64,000 nt of DNA from a virus: IMG/VR virus record IMGVR_UViG_3300048571_000088, positions 62,001 through 126,000 of that record, one strand, 5' to 3'. How positions within the stretch are numbered: the stretch's first letter is position 1; each line of letters opens with the position of its first letter. A program made the position numbers and the translations under genes. The notes under the pieces were generated by a model. It was not told the DNA's origin, made no database searches, and worked only from the letters and a program-made list of their open reading frames with translations. This document shows positions 31,092 through 39,507 of the stretch, piece after piece.

Positions 31092-31105
31092 GATAAAACC
31101 TCTTG

Positions 31106-31402
31106 TTAAAGGAGTACATACCGTATTACAGGTACAAGACTCACAGGATTGTATAAAGGGATAAAGAGAGGAGAGGCAGATACAACACACCAGAGTCCAA
31201 TCTTCTCCATTAACCAAACATCAAACCATTGCAGTGGTACAGTATGATCTTCCTGATTAAACCATACAAGACCAGCACCATATACTAAGATAGCAATATA
31301 AATATCACCACCAAAACTAGACTGAGGGTCTAGAGGGAACAATACAAACACAAACAAGAACCAAGCAATATTCAATGTAAGTTGCTTACCATCAGCACTC
31401 AT
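31106..31402 (-). CDS. three-span membrane protein, 98 aa
   Basis: Hydrophobic spans at about residues 10-24, 32-48 and 70-95. It overlaps the upstream gene by 11 nt. Size and topology fit a holin-like or inner-membrane accessory protein; no specific evidence for either. Confidence 0.62.
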   Translation of the reverse strand: MSADGKQLTLNIAWFLFVFVLFPLDPQSSFGGDIYIAILVYGAGLVWFNQEDHTVPLQWFDVWLMEKIGLWCVVSASPLFIPLYNPVSLVPVIRYVLL

Positions 31403-31880
31403 TTTTCAAATACTCCTTTAATCCTGTCTGATATTTCTCTTCAGTACAGAATACTTTCTGAGTAAAGAGATCTTTATAACGATTTAAGAATCCCTTGTCT
31501 GTACACAGAATGATTGTGCTAGGTACTACAGACTTATACCCATAAACTACAAAGACTAATGAAAGATTAGTATCTGTGATAGGAAGCTTATGTTTCTTTA
31601 GTTCTTCTTCAGCCCATTCGATAACTTCAACTGGAGGAGGATAAGCAACTGACTCACTTTCAATCTTCCAATCCTCAGCCCATGTTGTATCTGGTAGATA
31701 TAGAATCTTCCGTACATCAGGAATAGAATTGCCAACATACTTATTACCTCCAGTCATACAATTGGTACGAAGAATCCAACCAGCATTAGAGAATGTCTTG
31801 ACAAGTAATGACAATTCAATCTCTTTTTGCTTAGTTAGTGTCTTTGGGATCACTAGTCCAAGAATCTTAGGTTTACTCAT
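31392..31880 (-). CDS. possible SLOG-related protein, 162 aa
   Basis: ILGLVIPK at the start, then GWILRTN and KYVGNSIPDVRKILYLP resemble the aG(x)LRSG...LP layout of SLOG/DprA-like Rossmann domains, but the match is partial. It lies near a clearer SLOG-like gene at 32419. Function unknown. Confidence 0.55.
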   Translation of the reverse strand: MSKPKILGLVIPKTLTKQKEIELSLLVKTFSNAGWILRTNCMTGGNKYVGNSIPDVRKILYLPDTTWAEDWKIESESVAYPPPVEVIEWAEEELKKHKLPITDTNLSLVFVVYGYKSVVPSTIILCTDKGFLNRYKDLFTQKVFCTEEKYQTGLKEYLKNEC

Positions 31881-31902
31881 AACAGGAATCCTAAATGGGT
31901 TA

Positions 31903-31931
31903 AAAGAGGGTACATATCTAGTACCCTCTTA
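31903..31931. terminator. intergenic hairpin
   Basis: AAGAGGGTAC and GTACCCTCTT (10 bp, about 7-nt loop) between the SSB gene and the downstream 31392 gene. Possibly a transcript 3' end or processing site. Confidence 0.45.
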
Positions 31932-31942
31932 GTTAATCTACA

Positions 31943-32413
31943 TCAGAATGGAAGATCATCGTCTTCGTCTGAGTAGACGCTAGGCGTAGGAGTAGGAGAC
32001 AACTTAGGGATAGGTGCAAATCCATCAGTTGTACTTGCACCTGTACGTTTCTTACGGGCTGCACCACCTGTATACATATCTTTGTTCGCATATTCTGGGT
32101 TACGCTGATCCAGAATATCAAAGCTTTTTACAGCGATGTGTGGCGATGCTTTCCAGTTTCCACTCTGATCTTGATAGTTACCAGTACGAGGAGTACCAGT
32201 AATGGTAATCAGGTTTCCAACATAGATACGATTGTGCATCATGTTGTACGCTTCTTCACTGCGAGGCCACAACTGGCATACCCAAGAATCAACAATTTCT
32301 TGATCTTGATACAATTCCTTGAACATCACTACAAACTTGAAGGGTTTACCTTCAACGTAACCTTGCGTCAGTACTTGAGCGATACGACCTGTGTTCTGAA
32401 TGATAGGTAACAT
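31943..32413 (-). CDS. ssb: single-stranded DNA-binding protein
   Basis: 156 residues. The N-terminal 105 fit an OB fold (RIAQVLTQGYVEG, FKFVVMFKELY, GNLITITGTPRTGNY). A Pro/Thr-rich linker and an acidic tip, DEDDDLPF, close the protein; this is the classic SSB tail that recruits replication and repair partners. The tip resembles gammaproteobacterial SSBs (DDDIPF). It probably coats phage replication intermediates. Confidence 0.85.
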   Translation of the reverse strand: MLPIIQNTGRIAQVLTQGYVEGKPFKFVVMFKELYQDQEIVDSWVCQLWPRSEEAYNMMHNRIYVGNLITITGTPRTGNYQDQSGNWKASPHIAVKSFDILDQRNPEYANKDMYTGGAARKKRTGASTTDGFAPIPKLSPTPTPSVYSDEDDDLPF

Positions 32414-32418
32414 GTTTG

Positions 32419-33018
32419 TTACTCCTTGAAAATCTGTGGGTTATTACGGATGAAGTCACGAAACTCTTCCATCATCTCTGGACGACGAGAGTTAAACACT
32501 GGAATACTAAACTCAGATGCTAAGTTAATAGCTGTAGCAGTACCACCCGTCTTAATAGAGGTGTCTGCACTTGTCTGCGCACCATCTCGTGTATAACAGA
32601 TTACAAAGTCTACAGGAGTTTCTAAGTCCTGTCCTAGAATCTGAAATATATTACGAGTGTGGGCTTTCTTTGAGAAGCCGTACAGACGTTCAGGATGAGG
32701 ATGAACCATCTTAACGTACTCTTCAGCTTCCTTTTGTTTCTCTACTCCGTCGGTAACCAGATACGTACCATTCAGTAATCCAACACGTTTCATGTTGAAT
32801 CCCTCTTCTGGAAGATATATTTCCAGTTGAGTAGGTAATGCAACACCACCTTGAATTGCATGATGAGCACCAGATTGGCAGTAGAAATCACAGCCAGTAG
32901 CATTACCAGAGCGAAGCGTACCACCTTGAGTTACCAGTTTTTCACTGATAGACATCAAATGATGAAGATGCAACTCTGATACACCTTCACGGTTTCCAAT
33001 ACCTGCGAAACTGAACAT
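32419..33018 (-). CDS. SLOG/DprA-like Rossmann protein, 199 aa
   Basis: FAGIGNREG at the start, GGTLRSGNATGCDFYCQSGA, LEIYLP, TRNIFQILGQDL, PVDFVICYT, KTGGTATAINLA and IPVFN follow in the order typical of phage SLOG-type proteins, which bind nucleotides or nucleotide-derived ligands. Whether it has enzyme activity is unknown. It lies next to ssb and near the DUF4326 gene. Confidence 0.72.
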   Translation of the reverse strand: MFSFAGIGNREGVSELHLHHLMSISEKLVTQGGTLRSGNATGCDFYCQSGAHHAIQGGVALPTQLEIYLPEEGFNMKRVGLLNGTYLVTDGVEKQKEAEEYVKMVHPHPERLYGFSKKAHTRNIFQILGQDLETPVDFVICYTRDGAQTSADTSIKTGGTATAINLASEFSIPVFNSRRPEMMEEFRDFIRNNPQIFKE

Positions 33019-33161
33019 TAGAAATCTCCTTGGATTGAGTCAAGTTCATCTAGATCTTCAATCCTTTGTTTATCTTTAGGTGTCATATCGGAATTAGACA
33101 CCTGTATGATGTTACTGCAAATCACAACAATAATGAAGATGACAGCAACGATTGTTCTCAT
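33018..33161 (-). CDS. small membrane-anchored protein, 47 aa
   Basis: MRTIVAVIFIIVVICSNIIQ is a membrane segment followed by an acidic tail rich in Asp. Its stop overlaps the ATG of 32419-33018 (TAATG), and an AAAGGTG box precedes its start. Function unknown. Confidence 0.55.
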   Translation of the reverse strand: MRTIVAVIFIIVVICSNIIQVSNSDMTPKDKQRIEDLDELDSIQGDF

Positions 33162-33355
33162 CACATCACCTTTACAATATCATGATTCTGTGTACCATAA
33201 TGATGAGTAAGCTTCTCAGTATAAGAACGCTTAGTACCATCTTCGAAACTCAGACTTACCGTATAAAACTGATTACTATGCTTTCCAACCGCTGCCACTT
33301 TCTTTTTCTTACCGTTACCAAACACAACGGTACTACCACGTTTAACTGCCATCAT
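33161..33355 (-). CDS. SH3/KOW-like small-barrel protein, 64 aa
   Basis: The ATG at 33353-33355 follows AAGGAGCC. KRGSTVVFGNGKKKKVAAV, then a second strand pair, match the small-barrel family expanded at 6.7-9.1 kb, and the protein is strongly basic. Nucleic-acid binding is plausible. Confidence 0.62.
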   Translation of the reverse strand: MMAVKRGSTVVFGNGKKKKVAAVGKHSNQFYTVSLSFEDGTKRSYTEKLTHHYGTQNHDIVKVM

Positions 33356-33425
33356 AATAGGCTCCTTGACAAACAATAAGAATGGTGGTGTGTGAGCATA
33401 AGTACTCACACACCATGTTACTTTT

Positions 33426-33803
33426 CTAGAAGAACCAACGCTTGACTAGTGCTTTCTGAATGCGAGTAGACAGCTTATTATAATGCGCGAAGCTGACCCA
33501 GGCATTGATAAAACTGCTAGCTGTCTTCTCGCAGCTCATCAGAAACTCTGAAATGAATAGATCGCTAATGAGGATCTCTGCTTCTGTTCCAGCACTACCA
33601 TCTACCAAAGTAACCGTCATTACTTTGTTTTCGAAGATCTTACCTTCTTCAACAAAGAATTCATAGATAGGAGGAAGTTCAGAGGGATTGAAAGGAGAAT
33701 CATTTGACTTGGTAGCCAACTCAGATGCATTGATCTCATCTGCCAGACGGCTAATAAGGGAGTGAACTGCTGCGACAGTCGAACGGGCGATTTGGATTTT
33801 CAT
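33426..33803 (-). CDS. hypothetical protein, 125 aa
   Basis: A mostly helical start, a beta-rich middle (VMTVTLVDGSAGTEAEILI) and a basic C-terminus. No recognised family. A GTGTGTGAG/CTCACACAC hairpin lies beyond its stop (about 33390-33412). Confidence 0.7.
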   Translation of the reverse strand: MKIQIARSTVAAVHSLISRLADEINASELATKSNDSPFNPSELPPIYEFFVEEGKIFENKVMTVTLVDGSAGTEAEILISDLFISEFLMSCEKTASSFINAWVSFAHYNKLSTRIQKALVKRWFF

Positions 33804-33814
33804 GATAACTTTCC

Positions 33815-34105
33815 TTACAGGGTGATGGTGTTTTGGTTGTTAAGGTCGCTGCATACAACATGAGCAACACAATAACAAACCAGTTCAGTGATGGTACGTT
33901 TCACAACATGACGAATCATCTTTTTCTGCTTGTACGCTTCGTAGGTCTTTACAGCTTCCAGACCGGTACTCAGCACAAATGCAGACTTATGCCATCCTTT
34001 CTGATGTAACATAATTCCAGAAAGTGTTGCAATTTTGTGATTCCCTGCTAATTGAGTCACAAGGAATAACCGGTTTGTTGTAACGCTTTTTTCAATAATG
34101 CTCAT
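33815..34105 (-). CDS. hypothetical protein, 96 aa
   Basis: The ATG at 34103-34105 is preceded by AGTGAAG. A basic, partly hydrophobic helical protein (HVVKRTITELVCYCVAHVVC) with three Cys near the C-terminus. Unknown function. Confidence 0.62.
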   Translation of the reverse strand: MSIIEKSVTTNRLFLVTQLAGNHKIATLSGIMLHQKGWHKSAFVLSTGLEAVKTYEAYKQKKMIRHVVKRTITELVCYCVAHVVCSDLNNQNTITL

Positions 34106-34252
34106 AACTTCACTCTTTTGAAAATAGTTCAGGTAGGGTAGCACCAGAACACAGTGTTTAAACGAAAATAACCAAAAAGAGCCTTGTAAGCATTTGATCC
34201 TAAAGAAGAATAAAACACTAATTTAACTCTTTCTGATCCTCTCACTAACTTT

Positions 34253-34639
34253 TTATACGACTGTCTTAAGTTTGTCTCGACAGTAACTCAATACCAAACA
34301 GGAGTGAGTATCAAGCTTGACATTAGAATCTTGAATCATACAAAGAGACTCTAATGCAGCTTCAACACACTCAATTGCATTCTTCTGCTTCATCAGCTTA
34401 CTACCTGAAGAAGAAAAGATTTCGTACACACCCTTCTGGATGATAGAAAGATGATACTTGAGGTCATTTAGTGACATTGTCTGGATATTGGTACGAACAT
34501 ACGTACCTGCACGATGCAGCATATTCAGGTTGGTGTACTCTTTGTTGTTCTTCTCAAGTTCAACCCAAGTTTCAAACAAAGATGCTAGACCTTCACTCCA
34601 GTCTAACTGAGTACCTTTTAGTTTCACTGTAGCATTCAT
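34253..34639 (-). CDS. hypothetical helical protein, 128 aa
   Basis: Predominantly helical with no diagnostic motif. It overlaps the upstream gene by 4 nt (ATGA), so the two are co-translated. Unknown. Confidence 0.72.
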   Translation of the reverse strand: MNATVKLKGTQLDWSEGLASLFETWVELEKNNKEYTNLNMLHRAGTYVRTNIQTMSLNDLKYHLSIIQKGVYEIFSSSGSKLMKQKNAIECVEAALESLCMIQDSNVKLDTHSCLVLSYCRDKLKTVV

Positions 34640-34944
34640 GCTTTGTTCTCCTTGTTTACTTCAGCACGAGCAAAACCAGCATAGTGCCCGTACTTAAACT
34701 TCTTTTTGAATCGCCCTGTGTTCTGATTTGCTACACGCAGTTGCTCAACGTAGAAAGAATCATCGTGTGGCTTGAAAGGAAGCTCACTTTTACTTTTCTT
34801 TGCACCTGGATCAAATGGTTGATCATATGCGTACCGTTCTTTAGATTCTTCTTCCACATAACGAGGAACAGGTTCTGAAGGGTACAGTTCAACAGAGGAT
34901 TCAAGATCGTCTGCGATTTTGCGTGCTAAGTCTTTAATGTTCAT
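34636..34944 (-). CDS. hypothetical protein, 102 aa
   Basis: The ATG at 34942-34944 follows AGGAGTTGCATC. A helical N-terminus (IKDLARKIADDLE) and a basic, disordered C-terminus (GRFKKKFKYGHYAGFAR). Unknown. Confidence 0.68.
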   Translation of the reverse strand: MNIKDLARKIADDLESSVELYPSEPVPRYVEEESKERYAYDQPFDPGAKKSKSELPFKPHDDSFYVEQLRVANQNTGRFKKKFKYGHYAGFARAEVNKENKA

Positions 34945-35015
34945 GATGCAACTCCTAATGTGCATACTAAGGGAATGAAGGTTTTAGAAGAGATCCTTCA
35001 ACTCTTAAATCTAAA

Positions 35016-35573
35016 TCAGTACTGAGATAGCAGATTAGCAATCCGGTGATTTAACACCTGAATAACTTTCCGCTCAGTTACAGAAAACTGCATGGATACC
35101 AGCCATTCAGTTACAGCTTTCAATCCCATTTTCTGTACTGCATACATGTCAGCTTCCAATTCATTCTGGAAGTACAGACCTTTACCTGTCTTAATCTCGT
35201 CTTGACTAGGACGGAGTTGAGAATTCAGGTAATGCCGAGCATTGATATGACCCATTTCATGGAAGTATACAACCTTCTTGAAAGTTTCATTCCAATCTAA
35301 GAATGCCTGATTAATAACAATCGCAAAGACAGGCTCTTGTGTTGCTGGATTGTACAACGCTACCTGAAGTGCATTTGGAACACGAGGATGTAAACCAAGA
35401 GCACCTGTCACCAGAAAATCATTCTGATACACATTGACACCTTCGAACATCTCTACAACAGAAGACTCGCGAATAACACTAGTAAAGTCTTTCTGTTTGA
35501 GTTGCGCCATTGTCGTTTGAATTTCAATAGTATCTTTGAAATTCCGTACCAACTTGGTAATAAAGTTCATCAT
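35016..35573 (-). CDS. zinc metallopeptidase-like protein (HExxH)
   Basis: 185 residues. HEMGH at 105-109 supplies two zinc ligands and the catalytic Glu; NELEAD at 137-142 supplies the third ligand in the style of M48/ImmA-like gluzincins. In phages such proteases may process proteins or cleave regulators; the target is unknown. A 4-nt overlap links it to 35570-35839. Confidence 0.75.
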   Translation of the reverse strand: MMNFITKLVRNFKDTIEIQTTMAQLKQKDFTSVIRESSVVEMFEGVNVYQNDFLVTGALGLHPRVPNALQVALYNPATQEPVFAIVINQAFLDWNETFKKVVYFHEMGHINARHYLNSQLRPSQDEIKTGKGLYFQNELEADMYAVQKMGLKAVTEWLVSMQFSVTERKVIQVLNHRIANLLSQY

Positions 35574-35839
35574 GCTTCTCCTAATAGAGCAGTGATTGTG
35601 GCTTCAAGGTTTGTTATGCCACCAGAAATCCGTATATAACACTCATGTGAGCTATACAGATCTTCAGTGGCATGACGAGTAAACTTAGTACATGCAATGA
35701 TAGCACTGTAAGTACCAGTTCGTTTCTTACCTACAGCGTCTTGATCAGTAAGGAAAGTAAACCGACACATTCCTTTGTACTTCCTCATCAACTTATGAGT
35801 TAAAGCTGATCGTACACCTACTACAAGAATGTGTTTCAT
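35570..35839 (-). CDS. DUF2325-like small Rossmann protein, 89 aa
   Basis: The ATG at 35837 follows GGGAAG. HILVVGVRSALTHKLMRKY, a second strand FTFLTDQD, then SAIIACTKFTRHATEDLY resemble the DUF2325 pattern (VxVVGG ... D ... t.xxsH). The family has no firm function. Assignment is tentative. Confidence 0.5.
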   Translation of the reverse strand: MKHILVVGVRSALTHKLMRKYKGMCRFTFLTDQDAVGKKRTGTYSAIIACTKFTRHATEDLYSSHECYIRISGGITNLEATITALLGEA

Positions 35840-35859
35840 TTGTCTTCCCTTCCTGTATC

Positions 35860-36111
35860 TTACATACCTAATAGGTAACGTAATAATGCTTCTTTGACAC
35901 ACTCTTGAAATAGAGTACGCCCCCAGTTTGTCTTACTTTCAGCTACACGAATCAAAATTTCTTTCAATTCAGTGTCTAAGTCCTCCCAGTAAGGATTCTT
36001 CAGTGTTTCCAAAGCTACAGTACGATTAAATGTCGCTCCACAACTTGCTACCTGTTCAAGAAACAACAAGTAGAACTCACGACGTGTTTCTTGAATCTCT
36101 TTCATACTCAT
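35860..36111 (-). CDS. hypothetical helical protein, 83 aa
   Basis: All-helical, no motif. The start follows an AGGAGTTGTATC box, the same RBS context as its neighbours. Unknown. Confidence 0.68.
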   Translation of the reverse strand: MSMKEIQETRREFYLLFLEQVASCGATFNRTVALETLKNPYWEDLDTELKEILIRVAESKTNWGRTLFQECVKEALLRYLLGM

Positions 36112-36178
36112 GATACAACTCCTAATAGAACATCACACACATATGTACCCCATAAGAGAGATACATAAGTTTGGGATG

Positions 36179-36625
36179 TTATTTAAGTTTCTTGTGCATT
36201 ACCTTAGCTACTTTCATAGCATCTTTGTAACGCAAGAACAACAAACCATTCTCTAATAAATGAGCATACACCGGATCACCCGGATTCACACAGACCTGAG
36301 TAAAGAAAGCATTCTGATCCCAAATCTCTTTGGTTGGTAGCTTAGGTGTGTAGACAAATACAATTGACTTACCTAGTACCGTATCCTTAGTGATTGGAGC
36401 GATGACAGTGCCACCGTCTCCAATGTAAGCTGTCTTAGGTTGTGTCTCGTAGCACACAAGATCACAACCATCTGAAATCTGAGCTAACAGACTCTCAATC
36501 GTCTTGACCTCTGTGTACTCCTTCTTCTTTGTAGGCCGAATCCACAGTTTAAACTCACTACTGGATAACCACAATGTGATCTGCTCTTTGTGTTTAGCAA
36601 AAAGCTCGCGTTTTGAAAGTGCCAT
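36179..36625 (-). CDS. hypothetical protein, 148 aa
   Basis: A basic alpha/beta protein with a Gly-rich turn (AYIGDGGTVIAPITKD) and a closing basic helix (KVAKVMHKKLK). No family recognised. A hairpin with a CCATAAGAGA loop lies beyond its stop (about 36137-36167). Confidence 0.7.
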   Translation of the reverse strand: MALSKRELFAKHKEQITLWLSSSEFKLWIRPTKKKEYTEVKTIESLLAQISDGCDLVCYETQPKTAYIGDGGTVIAPITKDTVLGKSIVFVYTPKLPTKEIWDQNAFFTQVCVNPGDPVYAHLLENGLLFLRYKDAMKVAKVMHKKLK

Positions 36626-36697
36626 GATGCAACTCCTCTGAGAAATTCCTTTATTATTGATACCATTTCCTAAGAAGATAGTACCAATGTAAAAGAA

Positions 36698-36946
36698 CTA
36701 GGTTGTATGATCGTCGTTGATAATCTGGCGAAGAAGGTGCATAACTGTCTCACACTCTTCTCGTGTCAGTTTCCCAATGATCATCGGATTTGCCGGTACG
36801 GTAACCCGGCAAATATACATCCGAATGCTACCGTCACCACGTTCAGTAAGGCTCCAATCAATGATGTGATTGAAAGCATAATTGAATGGACGACCAAACT
36901 CTTTTTTCCAGAGTTCATTCAACTTACGAATCGATTCTTCACGCAT
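36698..36946 (-). CDS. hypothetical protein, 82 aa
   Basis: A small alpha/beta protein with RMYICRVTVPANPMIIG as its central strand pair. Unknown. Confidence 0.65.
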   Translation of the reverse strand: MREESIRKLNELWKKEFGRPFNYAFNHIIDWSLTERGDGSIRMYICRVTVPANPMIIGKLTREECETVMHLLRQIINDDHTT

Positions 36947-37021
36947 TATCGCTCTCCTTATTGAGCAGTAGAAAAACCTTTACTGTTGCTACCCTACTGT
37001 AAGAGTAGCAATATAAAGATT

Positions 37022-37471
37022 CTATTTACGGTGAATACGATCTTCATCGTACTGTCGCTGTACTACTTGCGCAATGTATTCAAGATCTACACTAGGAAGT
37101 AATTCAGAAACATGTATAACAACATCATTAACTGTTGCACGAGACATACAGTCAAACATGAAGTCAGCATATTCAAGTTGAATACTAACCTCAAGGATGC
37201 GATTCATACTCTGTTCTAGACTCAATGAAGTATCTACAACAATAGGTACTAACAGCCGATGTATGTGACGTTCGACTGCAATAATACCCATCCGGTTTTC
37301 AGCTACGTTCGAGATTCCTTTGTCGAACCATTTCAAACCAAACCAACCTTGTTTGGCAACCCAGCCTACAACATCAGTCGTTCCTTCGGCTTCATTGTAC
37401 CAGCTACCATTTGAGAATTTTTGTACTGGATTCTCAACCAGTTTCGTGTACAACTCAATCATTTTGTTCAT
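37022..37471 (-). CDS. hypothetical protein, 149 aa
   Basis: A Trp-rich N-terminal third (VVGWVAKQGWFGLKWFDKG) and a helical remainder. No family recognised. It overlaps the upstream tiny membrane gene by 4 nt. Confidence 0.7.
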   Translation of the reverse strand: MNKMIELYTKLVENPVQKFSNGSWYNEAEGTTDVVGWVAKQGWFGLKWFDKGISNVAENRMGIIAVERHIHRLLVPIVVDTSLSLEQSMNRILEVSIQLEYADFMFDCMSRATVNDVVIHVSELLPSVDLEYIAQVVQRQYDEDRIHRK

Positions 37472-37587
37472 TGTTTCATCCCCTTACGGATATAAAGAAA
37501 TACAACCAGACTCACAGACATAACCACACAGGCTGTCATGAAAAAGCACAGGAATAGTCCAATACCAATCAACTCAAGAATCGTCAT
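37468..37587 (-). CDS. tiny membrane protein, 39 aa
   Basis: MTILELIGIGLFLCFFMTAC continues into a single long hydrophobic region with a basic tail (IRKGMKQ). A GGAGTTAAGAG box precedes it and a 4-nt overlap links it to 37022-37471. Confidence 0.55.
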   Translation of the reverse strand: MTILELIGIGLFLCFFMTACVVMSVSLVVFLYIRKGMKQ

Positions 37588-37590
37588 CTC

Positions 37591-37731
37591 TTAACTCCAA
37601 ATCAAAGTCGATAATGTAAAGCTCATCCCTAGTACAAACAGGATAGCCAGCCATAACACCACTTGAGAATGAAACGCAGACTCATAAAGTCTTTGTTCCT
37701 TCTCAAACTTATACAGTTCAATCAAATCCAT
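37591..37731 (-). CDS. tiny membrane protein, 46 aa
   Basis: A charged amphipathic N-terminal helix (ELYKFEKEQRLYES) followed by a single span (VVLWLAILFVLGMSFTL). The start overlaps the stop of the lipoprotein gene at 37731. With its two neighbours it forms a small envelope-protein cluster, perhaps related to lysis. Confidence 0.52.
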   Translation of the reverse strand: MDLIELYKFEKEQRLYESAFHSQVVLWLAILFVLGMSFTLSTLIWS

Positions 37732-38024
37732 TAACGAATCACCGAATTAGCAATCAAGGTTGCCTTTTGGAACTTACTTTCATCGGCAACAGGAATGATG
37801 CTGAATACACGCACAAGTGTCCGCATTGATGTTTGTGCATGTACGAGGATACGATTTTCACCTTCTTGCATCCAAACGCAAGAGATGTTTTTTCCGTTGT
37901 TTCGCACCACTGTGAATGGATTATCTGTGTAGACCACTACTCCAGCCTTACAGGCATCATAAGTACCCTTTGCAGAGCTACAACCTGACAAGAGAATAAC
38001 ACAAAGAACTAATAAAGCTCGCAT
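37731..38024 (-). CDS. putative lipoprotein, 97 aa
   Basis: MRALLVLCVILLSGCSSAKG is a textbook lipoprotein signal with lipobox LLSGC. The mature part contains two Cys and beta-like segments. With the adjacent single-span proteins (37468, 37591) it could form a spanin-like set, but its mature part is longer than a typical o-spanin. Confidence 0.65.
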   Translation of the reverse strand: MRALLVLCVILLSGCSSAKGTYDACKAGVVVYTDNPFTVVRNNGKNISCVWMQEGENRILVHAQTSMRTLVRVFSIIPVADESKFQKATLIANSVIR

Positions 38025-38071
38025 AACAAAACCTCACAAATAATAGAAAAGGAATTGAATAGTTTACTGAC

Positions 38072-38107
38072 TTATTCAGGTCGTATAGTTCTGCGCTTAC
38101 GTTTCAC
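38072..38107 (-). CDS. possible Arg/Lys-rich micropeptide (11 aa)
   Basis: GTG at 38105 with AGGAGTAAAGT upstream, then KRKRRTIRPE and a stop. DNA and peptide closely resemble the 45210-45296 gene (KRRKRRAIRPRHVSK). Real translation is uncertain at this length. Confidence 0.25.
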   Translation of the reverse strand: MKRKRRTIRPE

Positions 38108-38110
38108 ACT

Positions 38111-38398
38111 TTACTCCTTAAGAGTACAAGGATAACCATAGTGAAGAATAGTCCTCAACATCTTATCAACTTCTTTCTCAACTGGCAGTCCATACTCGTC
38201 AATTTCAAGCATCCGTTGCATGAGGTACTTCTTACACAACCGCATCTGACGTGTAACCATAAGGTCTTCGCGTGCCTTCAGGATCGCAGTTGGTTCATCC
38301 AAGATGTCAGCATCGTGCAACTGATCTCCAATTGCACGAATACCTTCAGCGTTGAACTGAAGATCAAACAAGATCTCCTCGGATTTGTACTTTGCCAT
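38111..38398 (-). CDS. hypothetical protein, 95 aa
   Basis: The ATG at 38396-38398 follows GGAGGATATCTA and overlaps the upstream stop. A charged helical protein. Unknown function. Confidence 0.68.
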   Translation of the reverse strand: MAKYKSEEILFDLQFNAEGIRAIGDQLHDADILDEPTAILKAREDLMVTRQMRLCKKYLMQRMLEIDEYGLPVEKEVDKMLRTILHYGYPCTLKE

Positions 38399-38733
38399 TA
38401 GATATCCTCCCATGTGTCAGCTTTCTTAGCCTGCCGTAGTACACGGTAATCAGAATAAGCCTCTTCGTTCTCTTGAACCCATTCTTTCAGATTCATCAGC
38501 TTACCTTCCAAACCACCACGGAATGTATCCGCAGTAATCTGAACTTGCAAACGTACATCTGGTTGAGTGTACTCTGCAAATGGATCACAGAGAAGAGATG
38601 CTACGTGATCAATCTCAGCTTGGTCTTTCTTTGTCAGACTCACCTTAACCTTCCGTCCGTTACTCAACAGTCTCATGGAACGGGTGACTTCAACAACATC
38701 ACCAACAGCTTGACGAGTATTCTTGAACAACAT
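38398..38733 (-). CDS. phage protein, paralogue of 40175-40483 (111 aa)
   Basis: Aligns with the 102-residue protein at 40175-40483: VGDVVE(V/I)TxSM near the start, NGR(K/P)V, and the strongly conserved VQIT(A/S)DTFRGGL(E/T)GKL at about residues 64-82, then NLKEW. The two differ mainly in the middle and tail. Function unknown; small barrel-like fold likely. Confidence 0.72.
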   Translation of the reverse strand: MLFKNTRQAVGDVVEVTRSMRLLSNGRKVKVSLTKKDQAEIDHVASLLCDPFAEYTQPDVRLQVQITADTFRGGLEGKLMNLKEWVQENEEAYSDYRVLRQAKKADTWEDI

Positions 38734-38784
38734 GGTGATACTCCTGAGATTTTACAAGGGATCTCTTCATTAACCCTTTTTTGC

Positions 38785-38821
38785 TATTCCTATAAAATCC
38801 ATAAAGAATCTCATAGGAATA
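38785..38821. repeat. intergenic hairpin of the recurring long-stem family
   Basis: TATTCCTAT/ATAGGAATA flank an 18-19-nt loop containing ATCCATAAAGAA. One of several intergenic hairpins with similar layout (see 40527, 41481, 41852, 45194). Confidence 0.5.
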
Positions 38822-38859
38822 TCAAAGCAGTTTATACTCTTACTAAGGAGTACCTAATT

Positions 38860-38955
38860 ATGAATGAAAAAGGTACCTGTTTTTATGTACTAGAGACAGG
38901 ATTATGTGAACCTTTCAGTTCACAAACTCTAGATAAGTGGCATATACTTATCTGA
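38860..38955 (+). CDS. possible 31-aa plus-strand microprotein
   Basis: AAGGAG lies 9 nt before an ATG that opens 31 codons (MNEKGTCFYVLETGLCEPFS...). It is plus-strand within an otherwise minus-strand region, ending just inside the 3' end of 38948-39469. The RBS is better than chance expectation but length is marginal. Confidence 0.3.
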   Translation: MNEKGTCFYVLETGLCEPFSSQTLDKWHILI

Positions 38956-39469
38956 TATATAAATGTATAAAGTTAGGTGAAAGTTTCTTGAACTGTGTCA
39001 AGAGGGATTCAATATGATCCCAAGCCTCTTCACTATAAGGCATTTCAGTATTTAGAATTACCTCGGAAGATTTACCTTCAAACAAGTGCATAATTAGCTT
39101 AATGTTACCTGACACCATTTGATACATATAATATTTTACAGTGAAGTACTCATTTTTATAAGTATTATTCATGATGGAGCCTGTACTCTTTTCGTACTTG
39201 TGGACTCCACCAGTTCTTTTACATATATTCTTTTTTCTTGGATACTTATCTCTGAATGTACGTTTAAACTCCCGTGTGGACAGGATCTCACCTGTTTCAC
39301 GAATGACAATGGTATGGAAGGTGCGATCTTTATAATCAGCAACTTCCGCCATTGCCGGAGTCATCTTGTACGCCTCTGCCGGTTTATTCCAGCGATTTGT
39401 AAAAGCTAACTCGTAAATGGCGCCAAGATCAACTGACAGTTGTCTTGAGTGTTGTGTGGTCATCGTCAT
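38948..39469 (-). CDS. hypothetical protein, 173 aa
   Basis: A basic middle (RTFRDKYPRKKNICKRTGG) and a beta-rich C-terminal half. No recognised motif. The start is followed by a second in-frame Met (MTMTTQHS); either could be used. Confidence 0.7.
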   Translation of the reverse strand: MTMTTQHSRQLSVDLGAIYELAFTNRWNKPAEAYKMTPAMAEVADYKDRTFHTIVIRETGEILSTREFKRTFRDKYPRKKNICKRTGGVHKYEKSTGSIMNNTYKNEYFTVKYYMYQMVSGNIKLIMHLFEGKSSEVILNTEMPYSEEAWDHIESLLTQFKKLSPNFIHLYIR

Positions 39470-39507
39470 TATAGTCTCCTTATAGACTGACGGTGGGTGG
39501 GTACTAT

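Noticed and set aside
38473-38955. Long plus-strand frame over the 38398 gene
   Set aside because: It is antisense to a conserved paralogue. Only its last 31 codons have a credible RBS and are listed separately.
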